Source: Muricea muricata
Lineage: Eukaryota > Cnidaria > Anthozoa > Malacalcyonacea > Plexauridae
Assembly: GCA_963855995.1 (NCBI GenBank)
Contig: OY979716.1
Coordinates: 51,076,846-51,140,845, forward strand
DNA length: 64,000 nt
Direction of reading: 5' to 3'
Shown: piece by piece, positions 20,448 to 31,254 of the stretch
Numbering within the stretch: position 1 is the first letter of the stretch
Layout of the letters: each line of letters opens with the position of its first letter
Translations under genes and position numbers: made by a program
Notes under the pieces: generated by a model
What the model was told of the DNA's origin: nothing
Database searches by the model: none
Seen by the model: the letters and a program-made list of their open reading frames with translations, nothing else

Positions 20448-21843
20448 CCACCTAACTCGTAGTATAAAAGAATATTTGTATTACTAACTAATATATAGTT
20501 TAAAGGATGAAGGAAAAGATAACCACCTAACTCTTAGTATAGTTTAACTTGTATATCGTTTAAGCGTGCACAACTGAAGGCTTACTTGTACATTATACAG
20601 AGTGTTTGTGCGACTAAAGACTCGCTTGCATATTATCTTGAGTTAGTCAGACTGTGACCTGTGTGACTGGTCACAATAACACGGGTCAAATTACAAAAAA
20701 ATATATTGTGCATCAGATGGATAGTTTAATAGCAGTGCAGGCAAGCTTGCTGTGGCAATATATTATATATATATAAACAATTGTATGCTCTTGAAATCTA
20801 TGAACTGTGATCAAAATGTTTGACCACAGCAGACAATGAGCAATGACAAACACAAAATACAACTTACCTTTGGTTTAAATATGAAAATTTCCCTTATAAT
20901 GTCTCCTCGACGCTCGCTTGTTGTAAACATGAAAATTGTGTCGATTATGTCGATCAATTTTCAGCAAGTCACTCCGGGTGCGTTACGACAATTTTTCAAA
21001 AAGCATAAGGAACCCCAGATCAGAAACTGTTCGCAAAATCGACGCTCGCCCAAGATGTGGACATACATTTCAAGATATATAGCCACACTTTTCAACTATA
21101 ACATAGTGGTTAGCTGCGCATGCACCCACAAAAAAACTTAGTTCAATACACAAACTTGTTTGCATATACTTACCTCCAAATTTAATGATGATGCCTAATT
21201 CTTGCTCACAAAATCAGTGACAAAAGTCCAGCCAAAATCACTAATTCAGCTCAATCTAAAACACCAGCCAAACAATACAGTTCATTTATGAAATATTGTT
21301 GCTTTAAATATTTTAAACAAAATATGTATAATATACAGTATGTTGAAACTGTTATAGTATATGAAATTTCTTATTAATTTTCTTTAGAAAAAAGCAAGTA
21401 ATTGCAGTTTATTCATGATCTTAGTGACAAAGCAGCATATGTTACAGAGGGCTACATTCAACAGTGAATATCTCGAAATTAAAGATTATACTTTTGTTTA
21501 ACTAATTTTGAAAAAAATAGCGAAATCGAACCATGGGAATTTGAGATTTTTGTCCTCAAAGATTGTTGACAGAAACGGCATTAAATAAAATGGTGACGGC
21601 ATTGTGCCAAAGTGAAAGGTCAAAATAAACTGGAAAATGACGCTTACCTTTCAAGAAATTGCTCCAATAGGTGATTGACTGTTTTAAGAGTAGTATAGAG
21701 TGAATTTTCAGAAAACAATTTGTATAACAATACGAAAAAAATCAGTATTTATTAGGGGTATATAAATTTTCGTCGACACAAGCTTCATGCTAGTATCAGG
21801 AAATGGTGCAATCTGATTGGTGGAGACATTCGCCCACATTCGC
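20448..21843. other. Gene-free stretch
   Basis: A direct repeat of AAAGATAACCACCTAACTC (20437-20458 and 20513-20534 approximately) and short AT runs (20758-20776). No coding potential that I can support. It ends at the breakpoint where Helitron remnant 2 begins. Confidence 0.5.
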
Positions 21844-22107
21844 CTAATAAGCTGTCCAACGTCCTCTGGGTGCTAACAGCATTACTTTTACCAAATGAAA
21901 GTCCTCACCAGCTTTTGTGTTGTAATATTTAATTGCAGCTTGGTATATTGACTTTATAAGATGGGATTTATCAACTCCTCCACCTCCACTTAGGAAAGCA
22001 TAAAATGGTTTATCACTTGTTTTAATAAAGTGCAATGCATGCTGGAAAAACTCCTTTTGCTTCTTGTTTAGTGACTGTACCATTGATCTGTATTCATCAT
22101 CTTGCAT
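21844..22107 (-). pseudogene. Helitron Pif1 helicase, Walker A region only
   Basis: The frame reads LNKKQKEFFQHALHFIKTS, then FLSGGGGVDKSHLIKSIYQA and VKVMLLAPRGRWTAY. This is Pif1 motif I and Ia. The P-loop GGGGVDKS has Asp where Gly of GKS is expected, and the Thr/Ser position is kept. Sequence after LAPRGR departs from the family and stops, marking the truncation point. It is non-functional by both the P-loop change and truncation. Confidence 0.75.
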
Positions 22108-22318
22108 TTCATTGAGGATAAGTGGCTCATTATTTTGTGCTGTAGATGGAATACCAATGTCTTATGACATGTCATACTGTTCATTTAAATCAGGATGCAA
22201 ATTTTGGTTTCCTTCATCCTCATCTTGAGCTTCAGTAGCTTGTGTAACTGGTGCAATTGAATCAAACTGATCTTCACTGTCATCATCATTTAAGTGCTTT
22301 TGCATGTCATTTAGGTCT

Positions 22319-22888
22319 TCAGCAGATGCAAACAGCATATTCCTTCATTTGCTCATTAACTTCATCATGTCTGGCAAGGTAATGTTGTTGGAATGAAGAG
22401 TAATGAGAAATTAAATCCGTTTCTTCATTTCTCCAAGGAGTAAAAAGCACAAGAAGCTTATGGTAATGTTTTTCTGGTTGAGCTTCACGATTAAGCCGTA
22501 CACTTCTTATAACTCTAGAATTTGTTTGTTTTTTAATACCACCTTTTGCTGGTGATTTATCTGTCATGTTGTCATCACAGACGTCATCATCGTTAGTTTC
22601 CTCATTAATTAATGACTCTGTCGGAACAAGGTCTATCTGTGTAATTTTAGTTTTCTTTTTAAAGTGTTTGGTAGAGTCATACCATGCTGCCCAATCAGCA
22701 AAAGTTGCATTTTGGAGAGATGCAGGGTGTTCAGCATAACGCTTCAAAAGACCTGAATGAATCTCGTCACATTCATCTTCCATAGTTTGAATTTCATTTA
22801 TTGGCTTGAGAAGCTCAACTCTTTCACCTGGTGGTGATGTATTGACAAAAATTACTTCCCCTGATGATTTGCACATGGGCAGCTGCAA
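22319..22888 (-). pseudogene. Helitron Rep-helicase linker region
   Basis: A minus-strand frame between the Rep and helicase parts has VIFVNTSPPGERVELLKP, then ATFADWAAWYD, SRVIRSVRLNREAQPEKHYH and LLVLFTPWRNEETDL. This pattern (R-V-x-L-L-K ... F-A-x-x-Y ... Y-x-x-x-L-L-x-L-F-x-P-W-R-N-E) is the normal inter-domain region of animal Helitron proteins. The preceding Rep frame ends at 22996 in a different frame, so at least one frameshift lies between. Confidence 0.7.
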
Positions 22889-22995
22889 AATAATGTAAAC
22901 TGCTTCTTGAGCACTGATCTCTCACTGTTTAGGAATTTGTTTCCAATATCTCATACTTGCTGTCTCATAGTTAAGTTGCCTTCCTTGGCTTCGGC

Positions 22996-23900
22996 TCATG
23001 CTTTCTGCAGTAACTCTCTCATTCCTTTTTGTGCTTTGGACATGTATGAAACAATGTACATTGCACAGGCATACACATCAAGAACATACTGAATGTCCAT
23101 ATTAGCTCTCCATGCTGCAAGACATGCAGGGTTATAGTTATTAACTCTCAGTTCATTTGGCCCTCTTTTTAAAAATACAGTTGGACAATTAAGTGATGAA
23201 CGTATTGCTAGTATGTACGTTTCTTCAGACACACCAAAAGTTGCTCAAATGTTATGTCCAGACCTTCTTTAAGGTCATTTAGTTCTTTCTTTATTTCCTT
23301 CCATAAATCTTTCAGTATTTTGACATCACCTTCAGAGACAGTTTCAAGTGGGTGAAGCATCTGTGTTGATCTCATCGGTTGTTGTGGATAATTAAATCTA
23401 CAAACACTTTCTAATTTTTTTTGACAGGTGTGAGAATGTCTAGGCATTTGTTCGTTCACCAGGCTAAGTAATGAGGTGTCATCATCAGGTTTCCTGCAGG
23501 TAATTATTGTGTCAATAAATGATGAAACATCTTCATCCACTCCAAACACTGGGGCATCTTCAAGCCATATCAACATATGAACATGAGGTGAGCCTCTTTG
23601 TTGATATTCAACTCGATAAAACCAATCTTTTATTTTTCCAACTGGAGCTATTTCACTCAACAAAAATTGTTTCAGGAACATATTAAACTGATAATCAAAA
23701 TGCCTTGCACAAGTAACTGGATCACTTTGAATTAATCGGCATTTTTCCTCCCAATTCAAATTTCCTAATTCTTCAATAGTGTAATTTCGTTGGTCAACTA
23801 ATTGTCCAAGAATGTTTAAGAGATGCATCCATTTTTTTTCAGCAGAAGAAAAACTACAAAACAGAGTTGCTGGACCTAGCTGTCTAATTATAGCAAACAG
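22996..23900 (-). pseudogene. Helitron Rep endonuclease (HUH, two-tyrosine region)
   Basis: The frame 23828-23208 contains CARHFDYQFNMFLK, then RVEYQQRGSPHVHMLIWLED, the HUH metal-binding site (HVH). The overlapping frame 23232-22996 continues with NVDIQYV-like sequence (NMDIQYVLDVYACAMYIVSY) and MSKAQKGM, in the place of the catalytic tyrosine motif; both Tyr of Y-x-x-x-Y are present. Rep nicks DNA and links covalently to it during rolling-circle transposition (family knowledge). The metal site and Tyr survive, but the two sit in different frames, so the protein is broken. Confidence 0.8.
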
Positions 23901-24100
23901 ATCTTTCTTTGCTTTTTCAAATATGGTGGTGAACCATGCAGTGCTCTTAAAAATTTGTAACCTTCATCATGATGAATTAACCTTTCTAAGCAGCCTTGTT
24001 GCTTAAGCTGTCCTTCAGTCAGTGACATATTGCTACCTTTGTATTTTCTTAAAGCATTTGAGATTTTCCCAAAAGAAGTTTCATTTGAAGTTTTTTTGTT

Positions 24101-25370
24101 TTAAAAAAAAATGTTTTCGACACACATGGCTGCCCTTTGATCAGACCGTCTTAGTTCCGACTTACAAATATCACTATAGTAAATATTTGATAAACGATCT
24201 TTGTTTTCAGGTCGTTGTTGGCCTAAAAATATACCTGGATAAGCAAGTTCCTCTAAATATTTATCTTTAAAAACACTGAGAGGCCTATTACCCTCCCCTG
24301 CTGCAACATTAAGTATATGCTGTCTTTCACTGTCATCGACAAAGTCTGGTGGTGTTAGTATACTGTCAGTAACACCAGCAGGGATCTCTGCTTTGTTTTC
24401 ACTAAATTCATCATCTGTCAATTGTTCCAATGTATTCTTACTTAGATTTTGAGTATCACTGGCTTCACCCATGTCCTCAATTTGTTCGTTTGGTTGATTA
24501 CTTTGATCAAAATTTATCTCTCAGTCAGGATTGAAAGCTATCCCTTGTTCTTGGTAAAGTGTACTACTACTTGCCAACCAGTTTGCAGCTTGCAGAACGT
24601 TATGTGGTCTAATGTGTAGTGATAGGGCAGAACTCTTGTACTGCAATCTACGTTTTAACTGAACTTTTATCATCCCACTTTGTTCTGGTAACCTGGGTAA
24701 AAGATTAACAGTATTAATGAGATCTGTTGGTACATTTACAACATTACCATTTATTTTCAATTGCTCATCCTTGGGGGCTTGCATAATTTTTTGAAAAGCC
24801 AGTCTGGGTGCAATAACCATGCACTCAAGTTCATTCAGGTCAAAAAAAGTAGTTTTTTTGGGAAATTTCATTCCATTTGCAACAGCCAAAGGTGATACCT
24901 TTCCACTTTTTAAATGTTTCATACAAGTGTGGCAAAGCCACTCAACACTGTTACCACTAGTTATATTCTGTAAAAATTTGACTGCACTAGGTTTGATGCT
25001 CTAATACTATCAGCAAGACTGACACTATGCTTAATACCATAGTTGATCACAGCAAGTGCAAATGTAAACTGGTCTATTCGACACAGTATTATGGAAGGCA
25101 GTAATTAGTTGTTTTAGGGTTGTCGTTTTCTTCCTACCATTTTTTCGACTTTGAGCAATCCTGTAATGGTGGGCCTTCTTAGCCTTTTGTCTCTTTTGTG
25201 TCAACCTATTTTGTCTCTGTTCATCTTATTCATTATGAATAGCTTGTTTCTTTTTTTTTTCGTTTATTTGATAGTCTCAGTTCTCTTTGTTCAGTTGTTT
25301 CACTCTCAACTGCCTGCTTAGCCTGTTGATGTTTTTTTAACAACCTGCATCTTCTAGCTTCTGAAGATTC
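24101..25370 (-). pseudogene. Helitron basic, Cys-rich and DUF6570-like regions
   Basis: From 25370 down there are basic Lys/Arg/Glu-rich repeats (ETTEQREARL-like), CTCCDQLWYK and CHTCMKHLKSGKV (two CxxC pairs). Then come FFDLNELECMVIAPRLAFQK, GNVVNVPTDLINTVNLLPRL and KSSALSLHIRPHNVL, clearly parallel to copy 1 at 4371-5006. A stop after FNPD at 24521 is followed by an acidic linker and the start of the Rep domain (24472-24101: AYPGIFLGQQRPENKDRL, SELRRSDQRAAMC). A long A/T-run indel at about 24103 breaks the frame. Confidence 0.72.
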
Positions 25371-25375
25371 ATTCA

Positions 25376-26092
25376 TTATATTTTGCCTAAGCCCCTGGCG
25401 TTTGTCAAACAGGCTCTTCTGTCAGAGGACTGATATTTTCGCATATCGCGAAGTTTTGCTAACCTCCCTTTTCTAATTTTAGTTGTTTCATTTGCTTTTT
25501 TCTCTTTATACTTTTGGAGCTGTATTTTCTTCTTATTTGAAATTTCACCTTGTCTAATATCATGATTGTCATGGTCAGCTACTGTGCTTACCAATGAAGA
25601 TTTTACACCCCTGATTTCAAATGGTGTTGTAGTGTTAGGAGGATAAATATTTTTCAAAAAAAACTCGACAGATTTTCTAAATTCTCAACATAAATTAAAA
25701 CACATTTACCAAATGGATCTGGTATACCATATAAATCCCTTGAATGAGAATAAAAAATTTTAAATGTTCCTTCAGAAATCATACGTATGGCAACTGTATT
25801 ACAGTCGATGTTCAGTAAACAATGCTGGTAGTTTAATTTTGTGGGAGAGAATATTTTATTTAGAGCTGTTTTCAATGTATAAAATGGTTCATCGTCAAAT
25901 ATTTTGAATACATCTCCAGAGAAAGACACACTGTATTGTAAACAATAAACTTTATTATCAACTGAAACCATCTCTGGTACATCACTTAATAAAAAATAAT
26001 CCTTGCCAATTGAGTTATGTATATATGTATACAGGTTATTTCCAATACATAATATTTTATTTAAAAATGATGAGTCCCATGTCGTTATATCT
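25376..26092 (-). pseudogene. Cysteine-peptidase-like domain, C-terminal part
   Basis: Continues the frame interrupted by the THAP transposon: TTWDSSFLNKILCIGNNLY, YFLLSDVPEMVSVDNKVYCL, and FKIFYSHSRDLYGIPDPFGK with VLIYV. A His-containing SHSRD-type motif followed by G-x-x-V-L is how papain-fold deubiquitinase-like (OTU/C76-type) domains of large animal transposons end. Here it would supply catalytic His and Asp/Asn. After LENLSSFF (about 25655) the frame stops. The next frame (25657-25376) begins the basic repeats. Function in Helitrons is unproven. Confidence 0.55.
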
Positions 26093-26449
26093 TTAAAGTG
26101 CTACTGTGATGAAAATTTGTCATCAAAAAACCTTAATTTTGATTAATTAATAGCTTTGTTATTGGACGGTAGACGTCTGTGTAAAATCGCAAACAAATGG
26201 GATAAATAACTACAGAGTTATTAGCATTTGAAATGTTCAAAATCGTTAACAACTGAATGATATCCTTCCAAGCAGCTGGTTTGGGCAACAGAAGATGCTT
26301 GTTTGATAGCTTTTACCAGCCTTTTCTTGGTAAGTGCATTCTTTAGCTTTTCGTATGCAAGAGAACCTATATGTATGAACATAGTAATATACACTTACTT
26401 GATTGTACTCTGATAAAAAAAAGTGATCTCAAGACACACATTGCTTCCT

Positions 26450-28450
26450 ACAGTGATACAAATTGCAAACATACGACATTCTTACTTTCTATTAAATTAA
26501 TCATGCAAAAATTTACTATTAAAAATTTTAAAATACCCTTTGTTAACCAAACTCGTGGCTTCAGAATATCACTGCGACTGCATTTATTATAAATTTTGTT
26601 GGGGAAATCTTTATGTTTGTTAATAATGTGGTGGAAAAAAGATTCAAATTTTGCCCATTTAACTTCTCCAACTCCAGACAAGGTAGATGTAGCAGCCCAG
26701 TAGAAATGCCGCACACATGCTCTTCTCCATTTCCCTAGCACTTCACAGCCCTTTTCCTTGGCCAGTTTGATAAAAACTTTCTGTATCTCTATGACATAAT
26801 TAAACTGCATTAAAATAAGACCCAAAATCCTGATAATGATTAAAAGTTGGATCTAATCTTATATAATATTTACTTTTTCCAATGTGCCACAAATCATAGA
26901 AGTGTTCAATAACTAGTTTCCCTAATTCCTTGCACATTTTAGGACATGTTTCCCTCATCCATTTGCTATTGTTGCATGTCGATCTGATACAAACGCTGTT
27001 ATAATCATACTGGTTTTGATCAGAAATGATATGGCCTTTTGGTGACCAAGAGACTCCATAGCTGAGCTACTTCCTGCTTGGTTTGCCTGTTATTAAAGAG
27101 AATGGATTGCTAAATGACATTTAGATTTGAATCTATTCAATGAATATATATTTTACCTGAATGACAACAAGATGAATGATCAGTCCAATGGTGCAGCAAA
27201 ATATAGTGTAGGTCCCATATTTTGCTGAATATCCCATACTATCATGTCGTCCATCACCAGCTAACACAACTTCTTTTCCTTTCAGATATTCCAAAATACT
27301 TTTCTGGTAAGCACGCCAATATAAAATGATGGAAGGGAAGAGAAAATGCCTTTGGTGGTAATAATATGTGACCTCATTGTATCCAAGGAGACCCATATTC
27401 AGCAACAATATCATTGTTTTATGAAAGGAATTTTACTATTTTGTTGAATATTACACTGTTCAGTGTATTTACACCACCTAACATAAACAACTGTGATGTC
27501 CATTAAACAAAGCAAATGGCATATTTAGACACACATTTCCTTGCCTTTCTGATGGAAGCTCCTGCTCACAAAACACCAAAACTAAGGAGAATATTTCCTG
27601 CTGGGAACTTGCCAAAGAGATATGGTTGGCTTTTCCAGGTGAAACATTCTTTACAGTTATTACATCTGCTTTCAATGGTTAACATGGTACCACAACGAAT
27701 AGTTTTCACTTGTGGGTTGGGGCAAAAGCAATGATGACAGTGTTGGAAAAGCAATAATAAATTTGAAAGTAAGACAATGCCCTTTGGCTCATCTCTTTTT
27801 GTTTTTAATCTATAAAAAAGAGTAAAAAAAATAGATAACATTATGAAGCAAAATTTTCTGTAATCTTCAATTATTGCCAGACTTTTAAAGAAAGACTTAC
27901 TGTCTTCGAGTTGAATTATCATCATCATCATCAGCAGATTTTTCATATTCCTGGTCAAGTTTCTCAGGCTCCCATATGGGGTCAACTTCATCAGCACTGC
28001 TGTCTGATTCACCAGGATCAGCTGTATCACTGTATGTGTCCATATCCTCCATAAGTTCTTCAACAACCTTTTCTAGATTATAGTACATAACGCAAAATGA
28101 CTTTTGGTGTACTTTAGTGCATGGTATTACAATCGGGTACTAACCTTCATTTGCCACATTCTTATGCAGTTTTTTATCAGTCGCAGTGTCTGCGACGTCG
28201 TTTTTTGCTTTCTCATCATCTGAAAGAAAATGCAAATTAAACCTTTATGGTATGCATATGCATATTGCAAGTATGTTGACAATTTCAAATGAGTGTAATT
28301 TACTCCATTGGGATTGCCTCCATCGTTCGTATCTATTGCGACTGGTTAATGGCCAGTTTTGCATGTAGTTTCGTCAACTTATTCTGTATTTCTTGCAGAT
28401 CTCTATCCTTGTTCATACATTCCTCACAGGAAAAGTCGCAACGATCCTGT
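26450..28450 (-). pseudogene. THAP transposase: coiled-coil, acidic, Cys-rich and DDE exons
   Basis: Minus-strand exons, approximate: 28450-28340 (CDFSCEECMNKDRDLQEIQ, coiled coil), 28221-28146, 28083-27897 (acidic), 27880-27575 (HCHHCFCPNPQVKTIRCG and CNNCKECFTWKSQPYLFGK, zinc-binding), 27560-27170 (VLAGDGRHDSMGYSAKYGTY), 27090-26980 (ITAFVSDRHATIA) and 26960-26550 (HFYDLWHIGKSKYY, CEVLGKWRRACVRHFYW). LAGDGRHDSMG and VSDRH provide the first two catalytic-type Asp of a DDE transposase common in cnidarian and fish genomes. A one-base deletion follows SDRHATIA near 26975, so at least this exon is frameshifted. GT-AG sites flank most blocks. Confidence 0.68.
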
Positions 28451-29138
28451 GAATACAACGCAGTATTAGACATACATAATAACGCTCAGTTTTACAGCAT
28501 TAGTATATTTAGTAGAATTAGTGAAAATAATTATCTGATTTTTTGTTCCTGTTATTACCATTATTTTATATGAACTTGCATGCTTTGTTATGTATGTATA
28601 TATAAATAGCTACCGGTACATCTGCTAAATTAATACAATCTGTTAAATTGTCGGTGTCCTCTGTTGAAGTTGGTAGAGCCTGAAAAAGTTAGTTTTGTAA
28701 ATAAGTTTTCATATTATAAGCTGCTAACATATTGTAGTAGTTACTGTTGTTACTATTATTTTGTATCAAATGTATGAACTTACACCATTTGTTACACATG
28801 TCTATAAATAGGTACCTGTTCATCTGAAATTGGTTGAGCCTGAAAAATTAAGTAAATTTTGTAAAAAAGTTTGTATAATATAGAAATGTCTGCCTTCAAA
28901 CTGTGGTTTTTAAGCTTACAATATATTCGTGTATGTCTGGAGTTTCAGTTGTCTTTTGGTTTTTATAACTTGAAGAATCATTTCCTCCGATACTTTGCGT
29001 ATTTAATATTTCTTTTTGGATGTCCTTTACAGCCTATTTTAGAAGGCAAGGAGATATTACACAAACGTCGCGTGATCAACAAATTGGATCTGACAGATTA
29101 TGCAAATGTTGCTAATGTGTATCCATATTTCCACTCAC

Positions 29139-29474
29139 CTTACACCGGTCTCTTGTTGTAATTTGCGCAGGTGATTTCTTGCAAATAGTAGGCACAGCAC
29201 CGGGCTTGATTCGTCGTGACACACCACTCAGATGAAATAGACGCTCAAAACAATCCGTCGAGAAATGCTCTGAACAGATCATAAAGCGACTCTCCCGCGA
29301 ACTTGGATAAAAATTTGCGCGCTTCATTTGAACAAATTTAATCCAAATTCTCCTTAAAGATTCGTCATTTGGGCTCTTATGCAATGATATGCCTGCATTT
29401 TTATCAGATACATTAGAGCAATCTTGTACGACACAATGCGTTGAAGGCATGATTAAAAAAGTGTATTTAACCAA
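29139..29474 (-). CDS. THAP zinc-finger exon
   Basis: The most likely start is the ATG at 29450 (MPSTHCVVQDC), since THAP domains begin within a few residues of Met; an upstream ATG at 29474 adds eight residues. C-x4-C (CVVQDC), then about 50 residues on C-x2-H (CSEH), with Trp in LRRIWIKF, Pro, and the end AVPTI give the C2CH THAP signature. It binds DNA, probably the element's own TIRs (family knowledge). A donor follows RDRCK at 29138 (GTGAGT). This exon itself is intact. Confidence 0.88.
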
Positions 29475-29519
29475 GTGATTCTAGTCATTTATGTATTGCA
29501 ATAGCTATCCCCGCGAAAC

Positions 29520-29605
29520 TCGAGTTAAGACTATGACGTCACAGACCTCTTAACATTACGACCTTTCCAATATGGCGCATTTTAATGGCGGCCGCTAAAA
29601 TACAA
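29520..29605 (-). promoter_or_regulatory. Probable promoter of the THAP transposase
   Basis: Just upstream of the start codon lie a perfect CRE palindrome TGACGTCA (29534-29541) and two YY1-like ATGGCG motifs (AATATGGCGC near 29572 and AATGGCGGCC near 29585). The surrounding sequence is GC-richer than its neighbours and has no TATA box. The motifs are seen; promoter function is inferred. Confidence 0.45.
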
Positions 29606-29734
29606 ACTTTGTCGAGGTATAACTGACGCAAGATTTCAAATATCGCGCTAAAATTTTGCGAGAAAACTTCTTTACTGCTATACGTAACAATAACGGGAAA
29701 AAAACAAAAATGAAAATTTCATCACAGTAGCACT

Positions 29735-29970
29735 TTAATTTGCGTTTGAACTATTGCAGTCAGTGACATAGCAACACGCTGCTTACCAGCATTTTGTCTA
29801 AATTTCCTTGCATTAGATTGACTAAAATCTGCACAGATAGTTTTGCTTGGGTCAACTATATGATATAAAGTAAGTCCGGGATTTTCTTCCACGTCATTTG
29901 CCATTCTGAGCAACAAATATAATATGACCCAACAAATATAAAATTCAAGCAAGTACAATGAAAGTTCCAC
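29735..29970 (-). pseudogene. Hydrophobic leader, 2A-like motif and N-terminal part of the cysteine-peptidase-like domain
   Basis: The frame from ATG 29970 encodes a hydrophobic leader (LLEFYICWVILYLLL), then MANDVEENPGL, a near-match to the 2A consensus D-V/I-E-x-N-P-G-P. TLYHIVDPSKTICADFSQSN and GKQRVAMSLTAIVQTQIK follow. The GKQxVAMSL block is where the catalytic Cys of the peptidase is expected (usually QC); here it is Arg, so the enzyme is probably dead. The frame runs into TTAA and the THAP element at 29738 and resumes at 26092. The start overlaps the upstream frame by 26 bp. Confidence 0.55.
29872..29895 (-). other. 2A-like ribosome-skipping motif, last residue changed
   Basis: Codons for DVEENPGL. 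Active 2A sequences end NPG|P and cause the ribosome to release and resume between Gly and Pro. Here Pro is Leu (CTT, one transition from CCT), which would be expected to abolish or strongly reduce skipping. The preceding LLLRM hydrophobic run is also typical of 2A sites. Confidence 0.6.
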
Positions 29971-30370
29971 TTATATTGCCGAAAACACTTTCAAACCTAG
30001 TTGTTGCGTCCTTTGTTTGAGCAAAACAAAAAACACTCTTATTCTTTATTGGAATTCTACTTGGGAAATTACCTTTAATAATTTGTAACCCATCTTGTGT
30101 AAATGTCATGCTTTGTTTGTTTAGCCTTTGTTGTTCATTGCTAAAGGCACGAGTAAAGTGACGTATTTTTAATTTGCTTGGGATATTAATTCTTATATAC
30201 CTACAAATTCCAAATTTTCTCTGTTTGTTCAAGACCTGAACAAGTTGTTTAACTGGAATTCTGCTTGGTTCACGGTCACGTTGTAAATATTTTAAGAAAC
30301 GTGACCTGAAGTCTTCGCCTAAATTTGAGTGTAAATTGAAGTTATTGGAAAACACGCGCATTGAAAGCAA
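29945..30370 (-). CDS. Unknown basic ORF at the 5' end of Helitron remnant 2
   Basis: 141 residues, starting MLSMRVFSNNFNLHSNLGED, rich in Arg, Lys, Ser and Phe, without Cys clusters or membrane segments. It contains SRIPVKQLVQVLNKQRKFG and SRIPIKNKSVFCFAQTKD. I recognise no domain. It runs in the same direction as the Helitron, ends 26 bp inside the next frame and may be an additional Helitron ORF or the product of a frameshift of the peptidase frame. It has no stops, unlike neighbours. Confidence 0.4.
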   Translation of the reverse strand: MLSMRVFSNNFNLHSNLGEDFRSRFLKYLQRDREPSRIPVKQLVQVLNKQRKFGICRYIRINIPSKLKIRHFTRAFSNEQQRLNKQSMTFTQDGLQIIKGNFPSRIPIKNKSVFCFAQTKDATTRFESVFGNISGTFIVLA

Positions 30371-30439
30371 TTTCTAGTATAATGTTACTCTTTTTGTTTA
30401 AGATTTGGTCAGGCAGTGGCCCATTCTGACTTAGTTCAC

Positions 30440-30540
30440 ATTTTTTGGGATACCACCCATCATTGGGATGACGCCCATCATTGGAATCGGGGCGTAGCCC
30501 ATAATTGGGATAAGACCTAGCATTGGGACATGGCCTAAGA
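30440..30540. repeat. Degenerate ~20-bp tandem repeat
   Basis: Four or five copies of a unit like CCCATCATTGGGATGACG, CCCATCATTGGAATCGGG, CCCATAATTGGGATAAGA and CCTAGCATTGGGACATGG. No coding role is apparent. Confidence 0.7.
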
Positions 30541-30943
30541 GTGCGCTGGTGATTATTCCCAGCAGATCCAAATTCGAAGGCAATGCATTTTCTGAAAGGA
30601 ACAAAAGGGCTAAATTAGGTGAAATAATATATCATGATCTGGTTATATGAGGCAAAATTGTTGCTGCTTTCAATCCCATTGCACAGCTAAACGACAGTTG
30701 AAAATTACAATATCTATGGACATTTTACAGTACAAACTTGACGCATACTTTTTGCATGTGATACAAATATAACAGTGAACGTACTAGAGTGGCATACTAT
30801 CCAGAAGGGTGTATTGCTAAAATTAAAACTTACAAAACTTTAAAGCGGATTTCCATTGACTGCAAGTCGCGCGATCGATTTTTAGCAAGCGCTTTCTTTT
30901 GAAATGTGTTAAGTCAACCACGATCTGTTCTAAAACACCACAC

Positions 30944-31110
30944 GAGTCAGAACACAAGTGAACACAAATGAACACGAGTGAACACGAATGAACACGAGTC
31001 TGAACACGAATGAACACGAGTCAGAACACAAGCGAACACGAGTCAGGACACGAGTGACTACGAGAGAACACAAGTGAACACGACTGACTACGAGTGACTA
31101 AGTCAAAAAT
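30944..31110. repeat. Minisatellite, 10-bp unit ACACGAGTGA
   Basis: About 15 units of GAACACGAGT, interspersed with variants (GTCTGAACACGA, GTCAGAACACAA, GACTACGAGT). It is the complement of the array at 39205-39395. Its translation (HSCSLVF repeats) is a by-product. Confidence 0.85.
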
Positions 31111-31254
31111 TCGAGAACACGAGTAGAAAATTTATGAAGGTAAGTGAAAAATGTATGATGTAATTAAAATTTCTTGATCAAACCCATTACCCAAGTACAC
31201 CCCACTCAAAACAACTGATTAATTATGAACACCCACAAACCACATAATTACGTG

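Larger units (their letters stand above)
26097..29734 (-). mobile_element. THAP-domain DNA transposon with TTAA target duplication (Kolobok-like)
   Basis: TIRs AGTGCTACTGTGATGAAAAT (from 26097) and complementary ATTTCATCACAGTAGCACT (to 29734) are flanked by TTAA at 26093-26096 and 29735-29738. The minus-strand gene inside has a THAP exon, coiled-coil, acidic, Cys-rich and DDE-type exons with introns. TTAA duplication plus THAP fits the Kolobok superfamily; piggyBac also uses TTAA but lacks THAP. Removing the element with one TTAA copy keeps the Helitron peptidase frame open across the site. It is therefore a clean, later insertion. Confidence 0.82.
21844..30370 (-). mobile_element. Helitron remnant 2, long, split by a THAP transposon
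   Basis: The minus-strand order from 30370 down is: an unknown basic ORF, a hydrophobic leader with a 2A-like motif, a cysteine-peptidase-like domain interrupted by a TTAA transposon (26097-29734), basic Glu/Arg-rich repeats, Cys-rich and DUF6570-like regions, a Rep domain with HUH site and tyrosines, a linker, and the Walker A region of a Pif1 helicase. It breaks off at about 21850, just after motif Ia. It complements copy 1, which keeps the helicase C-terminus. The reading direction is the same and similarity is clear (for example CRLIQSDPVTCARHFD in both). Numerous stops and frameshifts are present. Confidence 0.82.

Noticed and set aside
20836..21141. 101-residue plus-strand gene
   Set aside because: No recognisable domain, atypical composition and no splice or promoter context.
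30944..31110. Possible CRISPR array
   Set aside because: Units are 10 bp, contiguous and degenerate, with no unique spacers, and the genome is eukaryotic.
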